A DNA stretch of 64,000 nt from an uncultured Desulfuromonadales bacterium (GCA_945787295.1 CALZHQ010000001.1:62001-126000); one strand, 5' to 3'. Positions 8,950 to 18,214 are shown, numbered from the stretch's first letter. Notes: generated by a model from the letters alone, not told the origin. Made by a program: numbers and translations.

Positions 8950-9525
8950 TTACGCCTGCCGCCCCAGCTCGAAGGCTTTCAGGTTGACCTCGAGCAACCG
9001 CTCAGGGACCATCTTCTGCAAAGCCCGGAGCCACAGGTCATAGTCGACGTCCAGCACCTTCGAGAGCGCGCCGAGCAGCACGGTGTTGACGGTTTTCGGG
9101 TTGCCCGCTTCGAGTGCCAGGTCGAGGCCGTTGACCACGGTTGTTGCCGGAAACTTCCTGGCCAGTTCTTCGGTCAGGTTTTCCGGATAGTCCTGCTTGC
9201 CAAGCGCCACCGATGGCGGTGCAATCTTCAGGTTATTGACAATCACTTGGCCGTTATCACGCAATAACGGCAGATAACGACAGGTTTCGAGCAGCTCGAA
9301 GCTGAACAGAATATCGACTTCACCTTCAGGGATGATCGAAGAATAGACCTTTTCGCCGTAACGGACGTGGGAGACGACGCTGCCGCCGCGTTGCGACATG
9401 CCGTGGATCTCGTTCTTTTTCACGTCCATCCCGGCCATCATCATGACCTCGGAAAGAACTTCACTGGCGAGCAGAATCCCCTGCCCGCCGACTCCTGCCA
9501 GCAGAATATTTTTCACAGTGCTCAT
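8950..9525 (-). CDS. iorB: Indolepyruvate:ferredoxin oxidoreductase, beta subunit
   Basis: This 191-residue subunit is the gamma-domain-type partner of IorA. The N-terminus LLAGVGGQGILLASEVL is the typical start of the pyruvate/ketoisovalerate oxidoreductase catalytic (POR gamma) domain, and the length is normal. Its ATG overlaps the iorA stop (ATGA), which shows translational coupling and a 1:1 complex. The complex oxidatively decarboxylates indolepyruvate and other aryl pyruvates to aryl-acetyl-CoA while reducing ferredoxin, and may run in reverse. Confidence 0.92.
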   Translation of the reverse strand: MSTVKNILLAGVGGQGILLASEVLSEVMMMAGMDVKKNEIHGMSQRGGSVVSHVRYGEKVYSSIIPEGEVDILFSFELLETCRYLPLLRDNGQVIVNNLKIAPPSVALGKQDYPENLTEELARKFPATTVVNGLDLALEAGNPKTVNTVLLGALSKVLDVDYDLWLRALQKMVPERLLEVNLKAFELGRQA

Positions 9526-11279
9526 GATTCTTCACCATACTCGATAAACGCATCGAATCCGCAGGTCTGCTGGCAGACTTTACATCCGACGCAGATGATT
9601 TTGTCGATGTTCGACTTCTTGTTCTCTTCGTCCCAGGCGATCGCCGGACACCCGAGCCGCAGACAGGCCTTGCAGCCGGTGCATTTGTCGTGATCGACAT
9701 AGAGCGGCATCCGCTTGTCCAGATTATCGCGCGGGACCAGCATGCAGGGGCGCGTGGTGATGATCACCGAGGTCTCCGGGCGAGCCATCTCTTCGCGGAT
9801 GGTCTGGCGGGTCAGCTTGATGTTGTAGGGATCGATCACCTTGACATGCTCGACGCCAACCGCCTTACAGAGCTGTTCCATGTCGACCCGGTAGGTCTCA
9901 AGTTCGTTAAGCATGTAACCGGAGGTCGGGTTCTCCTGGCGGCCGGTCATCGCGGTGATCCGGTTGTCGAGGATGATGACGGTCGAAGCGGACTGGTTGT
10001 AGACCATGTCCATCAGGCCGTTGATGCCAGTATGCAGGAAGGTCGAGTCACCGATCACCGCGACCACCTTGCGCTGCTCCTCTTCGGAAAGCACCTTGCT
10101 GATACCGGTGGCGTTACCGATGCTGGCGCCCATGCAGACGCAGGTATCCATCGCCGAGAGCGGCGGCAAAAAGCCGAGGGTATAGCAGCCGATGTCGCCG
10201 GTGACGTAGGCCTTGGCGCGGTTCAATTCCATGAAGACGCCGCGATGCGGGCAGCCGGGACACATGTTCGGCGGGCGCGGCGGCAGTTCCGGGGAATTGT
10301 CCTCAACCGGCGACTCTTCACCGAACAGGGCTTTTTTGATCCGTCCCGGGGTCAGCTCGCCGCAGATCGGCAGCTTCTCCTTGCCGATCACCTTGATCCC
10401 CATGGCCTGAACCTGTTCTTCGATGAACGGATCGAGCTCCTCGACCACGTAGAGGGTTTCGTAATTTTTTGCAAAGTCGCGGATCAACTGCTTCGGCAAA
10501 GGATGCACCAGGCCGATTTTGAGCACGTCAGCATCCGGCAGCACTTCCTTGACATACTGGTAAGCGACACCGGCGGTGATCACTCCAACTTTCCCCGCCC
10601 CTTTTTCGATGCGGTTGAACGGCTGCGTGCAGGACCACTGCTCCATCTGCAGCAGGCGCTCTTCCACAACATAGTGGCGCTTGCGGGCATTGCCCGGCAG
10701 CATCACCAGCTTGGCGGCATTGCGCTCCAGGCTCGGCTGGGGGATGTCGGTCGGCCGCTCGCCGAGGGTCACCAGCGACTTGGAGTGGGAAATCCGCGTG
10801 GTACTGCGCAAAAAAATCGGCGTGTCGAACTTCTCGCTTGCCTCAAACGCCAGCCTGGTGAACTCGAGGGCCTCCTGGCTGTCGGCCGGTTCGAACATCG
10901 GCACCTTGGCGAACTTGGCGTAGTTGCGGCTGTCCTGCTCATTCTGCGAGGAGTGCAGCTCCGGATCGTCGGCCACCACCAGCACCAGCCCGCCGCGCAC
11001 ACCGGTGTACGACAGGGTGAAGAGCGGGTCGGCCGCGACGTTGACGCCGACATGCTTCATGGTCACCAAAGCGCGAGCGCCGCCGAAACAGGCGCCGATA
11101 CCGACCTCCAGCGAGACCTTTTCGTTCGGTGCCCAGGACGCGTCAATTTCTTTGTACTGAATTGTATTCTCTAGAATTTCGGTGCTTGGGGTGCCGGGAT
11201 AGGCCGAAGCGACCAGAACGCCGGCTTCGTACGCACCCCGAGCAATGGCTTCGTTGCCGGAGAGGAGAACTTTCTGCAT
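9522..11279 (-). CDS. iorA: Indolepyruvate:ferredoxin oxidoreductase, alpha subunit
   Basis: This is a 585-residue thiamine-diphosphate enzyme. Residues 1-180 form the pyrimidine-binding (POR alpha) domain. The TPP-binding region is seen as GDIGCYTLGFLPP and GDSTFLHTGINGL. The C-terminus has two 4Fe-4S motifs, CTGCKACLRLGCP and CVGCKVCQQTCGF, that pass electrons to ferredoxin. All expected domains are present and the length is normal. It is the first gene of the operon, with an AAGGATT ribosome site before the ATG. In anaerobes it works in aromatic amino acid breakdown or, in reverse, in synthesis from aryl acetates. Confidence 0.93.
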   Translation of the reverse strand: MQKVLLSGNEAIARGAYEAGVLVASAYPGTPSTEILENTIQYKEIDASWAPNEKVSLEVGIGACFGGARALVTMKHVGVNVAADPLFTLSYTGVRGGLVLVVADDPELHSSQNEQDSRNYAKFAKVPMFEPADSQEALEFTRLAFEASEKFDTPIFLRSTTRISHSKSLVTLGERPTDIPQPSLERNAAKLVMLPGNARKRHYVVEERLLQMEQWSCTQPFNRIEKGAGKVGVITAGVAYQYVKEVLPDADVLKIGLVHPLPKQLIRDFAKNYETLYVVEELDPFIEEQVQAMGIKVIGKEKLPICGELTPGRIKKALFGEESPVEDNSPELPPRPPNMCPGCPHRGVFMELNRAKAYVTGDIGCYTLGFLPPLSAMDTCVCMGASIGNATGISKVLSEEEQRKVVAVIGDSTFLHTGINGLMDMVYNQSASTVIILDNRITAMTGRQENPTSGYMLNELETYRVDMEQLCKAVGVEHVKVIDPYNIKLTRQTIREEMARPETSVIITTRPCMLVPRDNLDKRMPLYVDHDKCTGCKACLRLGCPAIAWDEENKKSNIDKIICVGCKVCQQTCGFDAFIEYGEES

Positions 11280-11360
11280 AACAATCCTTGTAAAGTATTG
11301 ATCTGAAACGACGTTAAAAGCGAGCCCGAATCATAGGGCAACAGGGGTAAATCTGTCAAA

Positions 11361-12272
11361 TCATCTATCGCCGCGGGCGAGTTGCAGGAGGAGCCCTTCG
11401 AGAAGCCCGGAATCAGCGACCCGGCACTCATCTGCCGCGATTAATCGTGACACTGCCAGCAGAATTTCCAGCCCGGGAACTATCAGGTCGGCGCGCCCGG
11501 CCTCCAACCCCGGGAGTGCGGCACGTTCAGGCAGAGACAGCGAAATGAGCTGGTCAAGAGTTTCCTGCAACCAGGCCCTGTCGAGCCGCTGATTATTGAT
11601 AATTCGCCAGTCATATTTGGTCATCCGCAGCTGCATGGCAGCCAGGGTCGTAACCGTACCGGCGGTGCCGATCAGCTGACAGCCGTCGCTTAATACTCCG
11701 CCGTGCCCTTCCCTGTCGATCTCTTGACTGAAGCGGCGAAGAACCTCAGCTATCTGCTGCTGCCGTTGCCCGGCGGCAAACTCTTCACAGAGAGGTACCA
11801 CGCCAAGGGGATGACTCTGCTGAGAAAGAATTTCGTTGCCGCGGCAGAGGATAAATTCCGTACTGCCGCCGCCGATATCTACAATCAGGCTGGTTGGTGG
11901 CAAGGGGTCGATAACGGACAGCACGCCGGCAGCAGACAATTCCGCTTCTTCCATGCCGCCGATCACCTCAAGGATCAAGCCGGTGTCACGAGCAACCTGG
12001 GCAATGAACTCGTGACGATTACAGGCTCGCCGCAACGCCGCCGTGCCGACCAGACGCACCGCGTCAGGGGGCTGCTGCTTCAGAATCCGGGCAAAGCCGC
12101 GCAACGCAGAAAGGGTCCGCTCCATGCTTTGCGGAGCAAGACCCTTCGCTGAGAAATTTCCGCCAAGGCGGGTGATTTGCCGAAAATACTGCAGCGGCTG
12201 CAATTTTCCGGCGACACCATCTCCCAGCAGCATGCGGACGGTGTTGCTGCCGACATCGATCGCCGCCAGCAC
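11361..12272 (-). CDS. Ppx/GppA phosphatase family protein
   Basis: This 303-residue protein of the ASKHA (actin/hsp70) fold has the two phosphate-binding signatures AIDVGSNTVRMLL near the N-terminus and VDIGGGSTEF near residue 130. It also shows the later GTAGTVTTLAA motif. The family hydrolyses polyphosphate or the pentaphosphate alarmone pppGpp. The short single-module form, without the C-terminal HD-like domain, does not decide between them. The start is GTG, directly abutting the TAA of the phosphate transporter upstream, so the two are coupled. That pairing suggests a role in phosphate or polyphosphate balance. Confidence 0.88.
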   Translation of the reverse strand: MLAAIDVGSNTVRMLLGDGVAGKLQPLQYFRQITRLGGNFSAKGLAPQSMERTLSALRGFARILKQQPPDAVRLVGTAALRRACNRHEFIAQVARDTGLILEVIGGMEEAELSAAGVLSVIDPLPPTSLIVDIGGGSTEFILCRGNEILSQQSHPLGVVPLCEEFAAGQRQQQIAEVLRRFSQEIDREGHGGVLSDGCQLIGTAGTVTTLAAMQLRMTKYDWRIINNQRLDRAWLQETLDQLISLSLPERAALPGLEAGRADLIVPGLEILLAVSRLIAADECRVADSGLLEGLLLQLARGDR

Positions 12273-13961
12273 TTATTTTTCTCCGAGCACCGCCTCGGAA
12301 AGATTGAACGTGTGGTCGCCGATCTTCTCGAAATTATGCAGCATGTCGATAAAAATCAAGCCTGGCTGCACGGCGCACTCGCCGGTATTAAGGCGATTGA
12401 TATGATTCATGCGCAACGAGCGCTCGAGATCATCGATGGCATCTTCGTATTCCATCGACTTCGGTCCGATGCTTTGGTCCTGAGTTTCCATGGCATCGAT
12501 CACAAATTGCAGGAATTCACGCGCCTGTTCAGCAATCGACGTCATCTCGCTGTCACCGACCTCGGAGAAACTGATTTTTCCGTCGATCTTGCGCATGCCG
12601 AGCGACCAAAGGTTCTCGCAGTGATCACCGATCCGCTCCAGATCGTTGACCATGTGCATTAAAGACCCGATCGATTCGGACGTCTGGACAGAAATCGAGC
12701 TCTGCGAGAGCTGAACCAGGAAATCGGTGATCTCCTTCTGCAGCATATCGACCAGCTCTTCTTTCTTCTCGAGGCTGCGAATCCGTTTCAAATCGCCATC
12801 TTCGAGGAACTGGCTGGTCTCTTCCACCATCTCCAGGGCGATCTGCGCCATTCGGCGTGTCTCGCTGCGGGCTTGACCAATCGCAATCGGTGGCGTGTTG
12901 AGCACCCGGCTGTCGATGAACTTGACCTGCATGTGCTCTAGGTCATCCTCTCCTCGGATGATCAGCGTGGAAATTTTTGCCAGCACCCCGACGAGGGGCA
13001 GGAACACCAGGGTGTTGATGATATTGAACATGGAGTGGGTGTTGGCGATATGGCGAGCGATATATGGCTTGTCGCCAATGGCGGCGGAAAAACTGTCCGC
13101 CTGGGCCTGGGTCTGGATGACGAAATCGGCATCACCCGGGGTCATCGCCGAGATAAACTTGAGATACAGGGGAAAGAGCACCAGCATGTAGCAGGTCCCC
13201 AGGGCGTTAAACAGGAAATGGGCGAAAGCGGTCCGTTTGGCGGCCAGGTTGGTGCCGATCGCAGCGAGGTTGGCGGTAATGGTGGTGCCGATATTTTCCC
13301 CGAGAATCAGGGCGACGCTGGCTTCGAATGAAAGCAGGCCGGTGGTGGCAAGGGCCAGGGTAATCCCGATTGTCGCACTACTGCTCTGCACGATCACGGT
13401 CAGCAGCGCCCCGATCATGACGCCGAGCAATTTATAATCCCCGACCAGGAGGAACAGATCGCGAAATTCCTGGCTGGTCTTGAGCGGAGCAAAGGCGCCC
13501 TTCATGACCGATAAGCCGAAGAACAGCAGGCCGAAACCGAGGATAATTTCACCGATGTAAACGTATTTTTTACGGCGACTGAAGAGCTTCAGGCCAGCAC
13601 CGACACCAATCGCCGGCAGCGCGAACTTGGTGATTTTAAAAGCGATCAGCTGAGCTGTGACGGTGGTGCCGATGTTTGCGCCGATGATGATGCCGATCGA
13701 CTGCGTCAGCGACATCAGACCGGCGTTGACGAAGCCGACGACCATTACCGTCGTGGCACTTGACGATTGGATAATCGCGGTCACCGCGATGCCGACCAGG
13801 GTGCCGATGATCCGATTATTGGTCAGCGCGGCAAGAATTTTCCGCATCCTGTCGCCGGCGATCTTCTGCAGGCCTTCCGACATGATTTTCATACCGAAAA
13901 GGAACAGACCAAGGCCGCCAAGCAGGCCGAAGAGAAGCTGTTGACTCAGGAGGGCAGACAT
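12273..13961 (-). CDS. Na/Pi cotransporter family protein with PhoU-like tail
   Basis: This is a 562-residue inner-membrane protein. The first ~350 residues carry two inverted repeats with the signature QSSSAT motif twice (AIIQSSSATTVMV and VIVQSSSATIGIT), as in sodium-dependent phosphate symporters of the NptA/PNaS family. The last ~190 residues are helical and PhoU-like, with RMAQIALEMVEE and LERIGDHCENLW motifs. It probably imports or exports phosphate with Na+. It lies downstream of a terminator that separates it from the lipoprotein gene, and upstream of the Ppx/GppA gene. Confidence 0.9.
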   Translation of the reverse strand: MSALLSQQLLFGLLGGLGLFLFGMKIMSEGLQKIAGDRMRKILAALTNNRIIGTLVGIAVTAIIQSSSATTVMVVGFVNAGLMSLTQSIGIIIGANIGTTVTAQLIAFKITKFALPAIGVGAGLKLFSRRKKYVYIGEIILGFGLLFFGLSVMKGAFAPLKTSQEFRDLFLLVGDYKLLGVMIGALLTVIVQSSSATIGITLALATTGLLSFEASVALILGENIGTTITANLAAIGTNLAAKRTAFAHFLFNALGTCYMLVLFPLYLKFISAMTPGDADFVIQTQAQADSFSAAIGDKPYIARHIANTHSMFNIINTLVFLPLVGVLAKISTLIIRGEDDLEHMQVKFIDSRVLNTPPIAIGQARSETRRMAQIALEMVEETSQFLEDGDLKRIRSLEKKEELVDMLQKEITDFLVQLSQSSISVQTSESIGSLMHMVNDLERIGDHCENLWSLGMRKIDGKISFSEVGDSEMTSIAEQAREFLQFVIDAMETQDQSIGPKSMEYEDAIDDLERSLRMNHINRLNTGECAVQPGLIFIDMLHNFEKIGDHTFNLSEAVLGEK

Positions 13962-14000
13962 AAGAAGCTCCGACTATTCATCAGAAAACGATATACAGCT

Positions 14001-14037
14001 CACAAAAAAACGGTAGATTAAATACATAATCTACCGT
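14001..14037 (-). terminator. Intrinsic terminator
   Basis: An 11-bp perfect stem (14010-14020 with 14027-14037) and a 6-nt loop are followed on the minus strand by seven Ts (14004-14010). It ends the transcript of the envelope gene set above and insulates the phosphate transporter. Confidence 0.9.
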
Positions 14038-14066
14038 CTTCGCACGCGCGAAATATATACCCTGGG

Positions 14067-14702
14067 TCAGTTTTTCTCAACCGAAAAAAAATAGCTCAGC
14101 GGGAAGCTTCGTTGCCCGGGCAGCCCTTGGACCTGATAGCGAATTTCAAACTTTTGCAGCGCGCGCAAATCAACGGGAAAGTAGATTGCCCCGGCGAGGG
14201 TCGCCTTTGGCAGCACGGCCTGCTCCATCAGTCTCTCGTGGAGAATCTGCTCTGGCCGGCGGGATGAATAGTAGTTTGCTTCACTCAGTTGACTGTTTCG
14301 GGCAGAACCGCGCTGCGCATCCTGCAGATAGTAGTAACCGACATAGGGATAAGGGATCAGCTGGGGAACAGCGACCGCTGCCAAAGCTGTCAATTCTTCC
14401 GGATCGTAGGACGCGATCTGCCGGCCATCATCGGTGAGCAGAACAAAGTCGGTGTGACTTAAGGGTAATTTAACTTCACGTAGATTCTCGACTTCGACCC
14501 AGAATGAACAGACATTGGTCTCAATCGGTGCAGGTCGCACTTGAATATCTCGCAGCTTCAGTGAAGCCCTGACCTGATCCTGCTGCTGCAGAATTGCCTG
14601 GTCCGGCAGCAGGGTTCCGGAACCGCTTTGCAGCTGCGGAACAACAAGAGTGCTGCTGCAGGCACTGAGCAAAACAAGCAGACATACCAGTGACAATCTC
14701 AT
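14067..14702 (-). CDS. Putative outer-membrane lipoprotein of unknown function
   Basis: This 211-residue protein starts with a short signal peptide and the lipobox LLSACSS (Cys15), so it should be acylated and membrane-anchored. The mature part has no recognised domain. It contains a beta-rich stretch (VENLREVKLPLSHTDFVLLTDDGRQIASYDPEEL) that resembles small Ig-like folds. It follows the cyclic-nucleotide-binding protein and precedes a strong terminator, so it is the last gene of an envelope-related set. Confidence 0.65.
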   Translation of the reverse strand: MRLSLVCLLVLLSACSSTLVVPQLQSGSGTLLPDQAILQQQDQVRASLKLRDIQVRPAPIETNVCSFWVEVENLREVKLPLSHTDFVLLTDDGRQIASYDPEELTALAAVAVPQLIPYPYVGYYYLQDAQRGSARNSQLSEANYYSSRRPEQILHERLMEQAVLPKATLAGAIYFPVDLRALQKFEIRYQVQGLPGQRSFPLSYFFSVEKN

Positions 14703-14720
14703 CGGTTCCTCGCGCTGTGG

Positions 14721-15197
14721 TTACTTCTTGCGATTAAGACTGGCAAGCAGCATGGCCCGGTAATCTTTTTGCGAATTGCGCACCCGCTCGCTGAAGATCC
14801 GGACGATGTTCAGCGTCAACTTCAATCCCAGTTGCGGATCTTTTTTCGCCAAGGCTTCAAATTCGGAGCGGGTCAATCCATAAAGAATCGCATCTTCGGC
14901 TATCCGTGCCGTCGCCGAACGTTTGCCGCCGTCAAGCACCGCCATCTCCCCGAAGATATCATCCGGCCCAAGGACAATCAGAACCTGTTCATCCCCTTCT
15001 GCCAGCATGCGGGAAATTTTCACCGTGCCCTGCTTGATGAGATAAAGCGATTCTCCAGGCATGTTTTCTATAAAAATGGTTTTCCCCTCAGAGATTCTCT
15101 TGCTGGAGAAGATCTTTTCCAGCGAGCCGATTTCGTTGGCGGACATACTGGAGAAGAGCGGGCTATCTTTCAGGCTGGCGAAACTGATATCGTTCAT
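14721..15197 (-). CDS. Cyclic nucleotide-binding (Crp-like) domain protein
   Basis: This 158-residue protein is almost entirely one cNMP-binding beta-roll. LYLIKQGTVKISR and the phosphate-binding-cassette-like segment FGEMAVLDGGKRSATARI are visible. No helix-turn-helix follows, so it is not a Crp-type transcription factor. It may act as a signal-binding partner of another protein. The GEMAVLD and RSATA arrangement keeps the FGE and RxA residues that contact the nucleotide. It overlaps by four bases with the upstream OmpA-like gene and precedes a lipoprotein gene. Confidence 0.85.
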   Translation of the reverse strand: MNDISFASLKDSPLFSSMSANEIGSLEKIFSSKRISEGKTIFIENMPGESLYLIKQGTVKISRMLAEGDEQVLIVLGPDDIFGEMAVLDGGKRSATARIAEDAILYGLTRSEFEALAKKDPQLGLKLTLNIVRIFSERVRNSQKDYRAMLLASLNRKK

Positions 15198-15679
15198 TGA
15201 AGTTTGTACCTCTCGACATTACCGGTTTCGTCAAAAAGTGATCTTGCCGCAGGGTTCAATTCATAGACCGCGATATCAACACGATGCGCATTCGTAAGTT
15301 TAGCATCTTGTTGGTGTTTTTCTCCAAACCCGGTCAGATAGATGTCGATCTTCAGCTGGTGTTTTTCCTTAAGGTAATCTTTTACTGCCAGAGAACGCTG
15401 CAATGACAACGGCATCTTTGCGTTTACTGCTTCTTTCCGGCTGGAAAAGCCTTCAATCCTGACAAGCCGGTTCTGTTGCTGCAGATAGGAGCGTAATTTC
15501 GGTACCAGACGATCGATTGCCGCTGCTGACTCTTTTTCGAGCCTTACCTGACTCATAGGAAAGTGGACCGAACCAAGAATCTGCCGGCTGGACAAAAACT
15601 GATCGATCTCAGATCCCCGCTCGGCCCAAAGCGAAAGCGGCAGAATCAACAGAATTGTAAGAATTACCGCAGAACGCAT
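15194..15679 (-). CDS. Periplasmic OmpA-like domain protein
   Basis: This is a 161-residue protein with a signal peptide (residues 3-19, cleavage after LWA). A single OmpA/MotB C-terminal-like domain follows: VHFPMSQVRLEKESAAAIDRLVPKL, then IEGFSSRKEA, then LSLQRSLAVKDYL and LTGFGEKHQ, NAHRVDIAVY. The family binds peptidoglycan. The D and R positions of the motif are partly changed (GFSSRKEA in place of GHTD), so binding may be weak. It is 2 bp from the larger OmpA-family gene upstream, and the two probably work together at the cell wall. Confidence 0.75.
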   Translation of the reverse strand: MRSAVILTILLILPLSLWAERGSEIDQFLSSRQILGSVHFPMSQVRLEKESAAAIDRLVPKLRSYLQQQNRLVRIEGFSSRKEAVNAKMPLSLQRSLAVKDYLKEKHQLKIDIYLTGFGEKHQQDAKLTNAHRVDIAVYELNPAARSLFDETGNVERYKLQ

Positions 15680-15681
15680 CC

Positions 15682-17127
15682 CTACTCCCCTTTATCCGGA
15701 AGCAGAACAAGAATTTCTGCTCGGCGATTTTTCTGACGCCCTTCTGCGGTCTTGTTACTGTCGATCGGCAGCGACTCCCCAAATCCTTTAACGAAAATTC
15801 GGGCAGGATCAAATCCTTCATGAACAACCAGTCGCTGGCCAACGCTGACCGCGCGCTTGTATGAGAGCTTGTCGTTATAAGCTTCCGAGCCGATCGAATC
15901 GGTATGACCGTTAATGCGCAGCAGAAACCATTTTTTCTCTTTCCGCAACGAATCAGCAACCTCGGCAAGTGATTCGAGGCCAGCTGCAGACAGGGAATGT
16001 TGGTCGTAGGCAAAGTTGACGTCATCGAAGCGGAATTTTCGATAGACGATGGCCTGAATCGGCTTTTCAGCCTTGAAGCGCTCTTGTTTTCCAACCGATT
16101 TTTCAGGCGCAGGAGCTGAGATCGGGCTTGCCGCGCCCCTCTTCTCCTTCGCCGGCAACTGAATCTGGTTTGCCGGTTCAACGACAACTTTCTCTTCGCC
16201 CGGATTGACCGGCAGTTCACTGGCGATCCTGGGTTTTGGCTTCCCGAGCCGGGACATTGGCAGCAGCGGCGTGATCGTTCTGAACTTCAGGTTTTTTTCC
16301 GCTTTTTCTTCCTTCTTCTCCGGCACGACGGGAACAATCAGCCGGGGGATCGGCTTGGTAAAGGTCCCGATCCCCTGGGTGGTGGAAACTCCGACCAGAA
16401 ACCGCCAGTCGGCAGAGGTATCGGTCAGCCCGGTTCCGAACCCGGCATGCAAGGTCAGATGTGGAGAGTAAAAGTACTGCAAACCGGCCATGACTTCCAG
16501 CTCTTCATCCTGACCGGAAAATCGCTCAGTCGCAGCATCGATTTCGGCAATCACGCGCAGCCGCGCCATCGGAAAATACTCGATCGCCGCTCCGGCAGTG
16601 ATTTGATCATCCGCTCCCGAATTGTCGTCATTGAGCAGATATCCGCCGTTCAAATGCAACCCGAAACGGTTTTTCTTAACGGTCAGAATCGACCGGGCCA
16701 ACAGATCGGTTTCACCGTCACGGGTCGCATCATCGGTGACTTGACGACGGGCCTGTAAATCGAGGGCCAGTTTAAAGGGGGAAGAGCGCTTACCGAACAC
16801 CCGGGTTTTAAAGCCCAGGGACGCAAAGCCGCGACCGCTGCTCGATTCATCATCGTTAAACAACAGGTTCGGAAATGACCCATAAGCTTCGATAAAACTC
16901 CCCAGTCCCATCGTCAAACTGACCGGAACAATTGTAGCGCCGGAATTATTGCCCTGCTCGGAACCATTCAACCACAAACCGACTGATATGTTTCCCGAAT
17001 CGAGGGTGTCGGCAGTCGGCTGACTCAATAGGCCACTGACGCCATACTGGGTTGGCGTCGCCAGAGCTGAAGTGGCGGTCAGCAGTAACGCTGTGATAAT
17101 GGTTCCAATCCGCAATGCAATTTTCAT
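15682..17127 (-). CDS. OmpA-family outer membrane protein with beta-barrel and peptidoglycan-binding domain
   Basis: This protein has about 481 residues. The ATG at 17127 is preferred over the upstream one because it starts the signal peptide (MKIALRIGTIITALLLT, cleavage after ALA) and has a GGA-type ribosome site. Residues ~25-260 look like an outer-membrane beta-barrel (YGVSGLLSQP, SISVGLWLNG-type alternation). A Pro/Lys-rich linker covers ~270-350. The last ~130 residues form an OmpA C-terminal domain (DDVNFAYDQHSLSAAGLESL, INGHTDSIGSEAYN, SYKRAVSVGQRL, KNRRAEI) that binds peptidoglycan. It is a structural link between outer membrane and wall. Confidence 0.85.
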   Translation of the reverse strand: MKIALRIGTIITALLLTATSALATPTQYGVSGLLSQPTADTLDSGNISVGLWLNGSEQGNNSGATIVPVSLTMGLGSFIEAYGSFPNLLFNDDESSSGRGFASLGFKTRVFGKRSSPFKLALDLQARRQVTDDATRDGETDLLARSILTVKKNRFGLHLNGGYLLNDDNSGADDQITAGAAIEYFPMARLRVIAEIDAATERFSGQDEELEVMAGLQYFYSPHLTLHAGFGTGLTDTSADWRFLVGVSTTQGIGTFTKPIPRLIVPVVPEKKEEKAEKNLKFRTITPLLPMSRLGKPKPRIASELPVNPGEEKVVVEPANQIQLPAKEKRGAASPISAPAPEKSVGKQERFKAEKPIQAIVYRKFRFDDVNFAYDQHSLSAAGLESLAEVADSLRKEKKWFLLRINGHTDSIGSEAYNDKLSYKRAVSVGQRLVVHEGFDPARIFVKGFGESLPIDSNKTAEGRQKNRRAEILVLLPDKGE

Positions 17128-17159
17128 AGAGTTTCCGTCCGGGCGGGATTGTCTCATTG

Positions 17160-17666
17160 TCAGGAACGATAATCCTCAACATAGCCGAGGTAATTCAGGG
17201 CAGATTGTTTCAAGCCGGTGACTTCGTCATCACTCAGCATCCGTTTGAATTTCGCCGGCGCCCCGGTAAAGAGAGATCGGCTCGGCACCCTGGTGCCAGG
17301 CACTACCAGAGCTCCGGCCGCAACCATGACATCATCCTCGATCACGACCCCATCCATAACCACCGCCCCCATGCCGATAAGACAGCGGTCGCCGATCTGA
17401 CACCCGTGAAGGGTCACATTGTGGCCAACGGTCACATCGTCACCGATATAAGTCGGGTGCGTTTTGTGTGTCACATGAACGACACTACCATCCTGAATAT
17501 TGGTGCGCGCGCCGATACGGATCTGATTCACATCACCGCGGACAACGACATTGAACCAGAGACTCGACTGTTCACCGATGGTGACAGCACCGATGACCTG
17601 CGCTGAATCTACAAGAAACGCACTCTCCGCGACGCTGGGGAAATGCTCTTTGAATGGATGCAACAT
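17160..17666 (-). CDS. Gamma-class carbonic anhydrase-like protein
   Basis: This is a 168-residue left-handed beta-helix of the hexapeptide-repeat type. Metal-ligand histidines are visible in VVHVTHKTHPTYIG and VGHNVTLHGCQIGD, as in gamma carbonic anhydrases (Cam/YrdA family). Many YrdA-type members show little measurable activity, so the catalytic role is uncertain. The gene begins with a GAGGAA ribosome site. It lies just upstream of the OmpA-family gene in the same direction, 32 bp apart. Confidence 0.88.
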   Translation of the reverse strand: MLHPFKEHFPSVAESAFLVDSAQVIGAVTIGEQSSLWFNVVVRGDVNQIRIGARTNIQDGSVVHVTHKTHPTYIGDDVTVGHNVTLHGCQIGDRCLIGMGAVVMDGVVIEDDVMVAAGALVVPGTRVPSRSLFTGAPAKFKRMLSDDEVTGLKQSALNYLGYVEDYRS

Positions 17667-17820
17667 GTGATTTTCCTCATCAATTTACATGCCAAGCTAA
17701 CCGAATTGACTTAAGGCAAGATAATAACACAAAAAATCAATAATAATAAGAAAATTTTTATCTAAATTAACTAATCTTGAGCCCGCGGTTTTACGTTAAA
17801 CAGTGAAAAGGCGCAATCGA

Positions 17821-17858
17821 AAAAAAAATAGCCCGTGTGCAAAGTTGCACACGGGCTA
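17821..17858 (-). terminator. Intrinsic terminator of the HU/IHF gene
   Basis: A 12-bp perfect stem (17829-17840 with 17847-17858) and a 6-nt loop are followed on the minus strand by a long T-run (17820-17828). Confidence 0.92.
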
Positions 17859-17886
17859 CCATATTTTTTAAATTGATATTAAACGC

Positions 17887-18162
17887 TTAGCTGTCGACGC
17901 GCTCGCGAAGCTCTTTGCCGACCTTGAAAAACGGCAATTTTTTCTCTTTCACTTTTATCACTTCGCCGGTTTTCGGATTCCGGCCCATGTAAGCCTTATA
18001 ATCCTTGACCATGAAACTGCCGAAGCCACGAATTTCGATCCGGTCATTATCAATCAGCGCCTGAGCCATCGAATCGAAAATCAGGTTAACGATCTGTTCC
18101 GATTTCTTATAGGTCAGGTTCTTTTTAATTGACAGCGCTTCCACCAGTTCAGACTTGTTCAT
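17887..18162 (-). CDS. HU/IHF family DNA-bending protein
   Basis: This is a 91-residue nucleoid protein with the full DNABII fold. MNKSELVEALS leads into the helical dimerisation part, and GRNPKTGEVIKV is the DNA-intercalating arm (with the conserved Arg-Asn-Pro). Length and the RIEIRGFGSF signature fit IHF beta or HU, which cannot be told apart by eye. It bends DNA as a dimer to organise the chromosome and promoters. It is a single-gene unit with its own strong promoter and terminator. Confidence 0.93.
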   Translation of the reverse strand: MNKSELVEALSIKKNLTYKKSEQIVNLIFDSMAQALIDNDRIEIRGFGSFMVKDYKAYMGRNPKTGEVIKVKEKKLPFFKVGKELRERVDS

Positions 18163-18214
18163 AGTGCCCCCTGGAGGTTCAAAACTTAACTGCTACTCTC
18201 TAAATGTTGTACTG

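Noticed and set aside
9690..11174. Long plus-strand open frame (494 codons) opposite iorA
   Set aside because: It is the antisense shadow of a high-GC gene: no family motif, no ribosome site, and iorA is unmistakable.
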